From Halococcaceae archaeon (GTDB taxonomy: Archaea; Halobacteriota; Halobacteria; Halobacteriales; Halalkalicoccaceae), in contig SKXI01000134.1 of the NCBI GenBank assembly GCA_007128515.1, positions 1-6,558 on the forward strand: a DNA stretch of 6,558 bases, written 5' to 3'. The position numbers and the translations under genes were made by a program. The notes under the pieces are model-generated. The model had not been told where the DNA came from and did not search any database. It worked only from the letters and a program-made list of their open reading frames with translations. Below, one piece after another: positions 5,789 to 6,558 of the stretch. Positions within the stretch are counted from its first letter, which is position 1; the number at the start of each line of letters is the position of its first letter.

Positions 5789-5971
5789 CTACCGCGCCGC
5801 CTCCACGCCGTACGAGAAGAGCACCTCGGACGTCGAGAGGTCGTCGGCCCGGCGCTTCGCGTCCGCCCGGGTCTCGAACGGTCCCTCGACGCGCGAGCCG
5901 TTCGCCGTCACGTAGTACTCGACCATCGTTTCGCTGGCGGTGTCCCGGGGTGAAGGCTCTTTCTTTCTCAT
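5789..5971 (-). CDS. Small 60-residue protein coupled to the winged-helix gene, unknown function
   Basis: The chosen start is the ATG at 5971, which overlaps the TGA of the upstream winged-helix gene on the same strand (ATGA, 5968-5971). This gives 60 residues: a polar head (MRKKEPSPRDTASET) and a compact body from residue 16. The body reads as strand YYVTANGSRVEGPF (19-32), helix ETRADAKRRADDL (33-45), strand VLFSYGVE (50-57), a beta-alpha-beta-like unit. A second Met at residue 16 (5926) is a possible alternative start, just before the structured part. The frame also runs open upstream, but that stretch is Pro/Arg-rich and overlaps the regulator, so I reject it. I do not recognise the family. 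Tight coupling to a DNA-binding protein hints at a joint role, but nothing here shows it. Confidence 0.65.
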   Translation of the reverse strand: MRKKEPSPRDTASETMVEYYVTANGSRVEGPFETRADAKRRADDLSTSEVLFSYGVEAAR

Positions 5972-6306
5972 CGGTCCGGTTCGGGCGTGATCACGACCGT
6001 CCCCGACCGCTCGTCGTACTCGACGAACCCCGCCTCCTCGAGTTTCGGGAGGTGGTGGTGGACCAGCTGGAGGCGGATCCGGGACGGATCGGGCGTTCGG
6101 TCGTCGAACCCGGCTTCCCACTCCGCGAGCTCCTCGACGAGCTCGTCGAGCGGGATCGGCTCGGTGGTCTCCTCTAAGAGGAGCGAGACGAGTCGGTACC
6201 TGTAGGGGTGCGAGACGAGCGAGAGGAGTCGCTCGAGGCGGTCCCAGGTGATGGTGGCAGTGGTGATCGCTGTTCCCCTCGCACGACGTATCCCGTACCG
6301 AAACAT
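5968..6306 (-). CDS. DUF7344-type winged-helix DNA-binding protein
   Basis: From the ATG at 6306 the product has 112 residues. The body, from about residue 20, matches the haloarchaeal DUF7344-type winged helix: WDRLERLLSLVSHPYRYRLV (21-40), an insert PIPLDELVEELAEWEAG (50-66), the helix IRLQLVHHHLPKLEEAGFV (77-95) and the wing VEYDERSGTVVITP (95-108). Such proteins are ArsR-like putative regulators that are abundant in haloarchaea, and their targets are mostly unknown. A GTG at 6312 would add two residues and is a possible alternative start. The ~20-residue basic N-terminus (RYGIRRARG) is unusual for the family and could contact DNA. The gene is first in a two-gene unit with the 60-residue protein. 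A likely promoter and a perfect dyad lie upstream, at 6341-6371 on this strand. Confidence 0.8.
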   Translation of the reverse strand: MFRYGIRRARGTAITTATITWDRLERLLSLVSHPYRYRLVSLLLEETTEPIPLDELVEELAEWEAGFDDRTPDPSRIRLQLVHHHLPKLEEAGFVEYDERSGTVVITPEPDR

Positions 6307-6339
6307 AAACACTGGAGATAGTTCACTCCGGTATCGAAC

Positions 6340-6350
6340 CGTTTAGGCGG
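6340..6350 (-). promoter_or_regulatory. TATA-like element of the winged-helix gene
   Basis: On the minus strand, CCGCCTAAAC carries CTAAA at about 6342-6346, some 32 bp before the GTG at 6312 and 38 bp before the ATG at 6306. Placed 25-28 bp before transcription start, it would give a 5' leader of roughly 5-15 nt. A second weak candidate, TCGATA near 6332-6337, lies about 28 bp before the ATG. The match is modest. Confidence 0.35.
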
Positions 6351-6354
6351 TGAT

Positions 6355-6371
6355 GGGACCGGAGCGGTCCC
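6355..6371. promoter_or_regulatory. Perfect 7-bp dyad upstream of the winged-helix gene
   Basis: GGGACCG (6355-6361) and CGGTCCC (6365-6371) are perfect inverted arms around GAG. The dyad lies just upstream of the TATA-like element of the winged-helix gene, where an archaeal activator or autoregulator could bind. It is short and GC-rich, so chance cannot be excluded. Confidence 0.4.
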
Positions 6372-6558
6372 CGAGAGCACTCGACGACGCGAGTTCGAAA
6401 GCGACCGACGGGAGCGTCTATCGGATGGAACGTGTCCTTAGACAGCGTCTAGTGGTCGGTTAGACCCCGTGTATTACCGCCGAATCGAGTCCGAAGAGCC
6501 TGGACGGTCTGGTCCCCGGGCTCGGAGTTCGCTCCGGACGACCGGTGGCTGTGAGGAC
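6372..6558. other. Non-coding right end with clustered TAGAC/GTCTA half-sites
   Basis: I find no supported gene here. A GTG-initiated plus-strand frame from 6469 stays open to the window edge, but its 30 codons are Arg-rich and unconvincing. The stretch holds AGCGTCTA twice (6413-6420 and 6444-6451, 31 bp apart) and four GTCTA/TAGAC half-sites (6416-6420, 6439-6443, 6447-6451, 6461-6465). It also holds a CGGAG-TTCG-CTCCG hairpin at 6523-6536. It is probably an intergenic control region for the winged-helix gene and/or a gene beyond the edge. Confidence 0.4.

Noticed and set aside
5950..6177. Plus-strand 75-codon frame opposite the winged-helix gene
   Set aside because: It is the reverse image of the DUF7344-type coding region, with no promoter or coherent fold of its own.
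1..6558. RiPP precursor peptide, TfuA, dehydrogenase or transporter belonging to a YcaO cluster
   Set aside because: I looked on both strands and found no small ORF with a Cys/Ser/Thr-rich core near a credible start, and no TfuA or flavin dehydrogenase of the azole type. The PNPOx-like gene at 5349 is 2.3 kb away, beyond a convergent gene, and shows no sign of being the azoline dehydrogenase.
6469..6558. GTG-started plus-strand partial gene running off the right edge
   Set aside because: Only 30 codons are visible, they are Arg/Ser-rich and unlike the acidic proteins of the window, and no TATA-like element stands at the right distance.

Overview
The window looks like chromosomal DNA of a haloarchaeon (class Halobacteria). 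Base composition is roughly two-thirds G+C, the proteins are rich in Asp and Glu with few Lys, starts look leaderless (a TATA-like element about 25-28 nt before the ATG and no Shine-Dalgarno sequence), and several products belong to families I know only or mainly from haloarchaea (TbsP, the DUF7344-type winged helix, an archaeal DUF63 membrane protein). The genus cannot be fixed from the sequence. I see no mobile element, CRISPR array, tRNA or rRNA.

Layout. At 1-381 lies the C-terminal part of a gene that begins before the window, perhaps the end of a CHAT-like (caspase-fold) domain. At 476-1291 is a probable tbsP regulator behind a strong AT-rich promoter, with a perfect inverted repeat over its start codon. 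At 1326-3026, 34 bp downstream, is the most interesting gene: a 566-residue fusion of an E1/ThiF-like partner domain with a YcaO domain, ending in a C-terminal PxPxP signature. It has its own TATA-like element and a GC-rich dyad between that element and the ATG. Converging on it, with stop codons interlocked in one CTAG, is a DUF63 multispanning membrane protein (complement 3023-4150). An 82-bp divergent spacer separates that gene from a Tat-exported, zinc-dependent, aspartoacylase/succinylglutamate desuccinylase-like hydrolase (4233-5039). The hydrolase overlaps by ATGA with a small three-helix membrane protein (5036-5326), and a PNPOx-like split-barrel protein follows (5349-5783). On the minus strand is a two-gene unit of a DUF7344-type winged-helix protein and a 60-residue protein, again joined by ATGA (6306 to 5789). 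The last 250 bp or so hold no gene I can support, but do hold inverted repeats and a cluster of TAGAC/GTCTA half-sites.

How it fits together. TbsP in Haloferax volcanii is a regulator tied to TrmB, gluconeogenesis (gapII), cell shape and adhesion. Its neighbour here is a YcaO enzyme, a family that activates peptide amide bonds with ATP. The fusion has partner-type zinc cysteines and the TOMM-type C-terminus, but no room for a leader-peptide-binding RRE domain, and I see no precursor peptide, TfuA or dehydrogenase nearby. It is therefore the best candidate for undescribed biology: a stand-alone peptide or protein backbone-modifying enzyme of unknown substrate. The other genes are individually ordinary haloarchaeal genes, several of unknown function.
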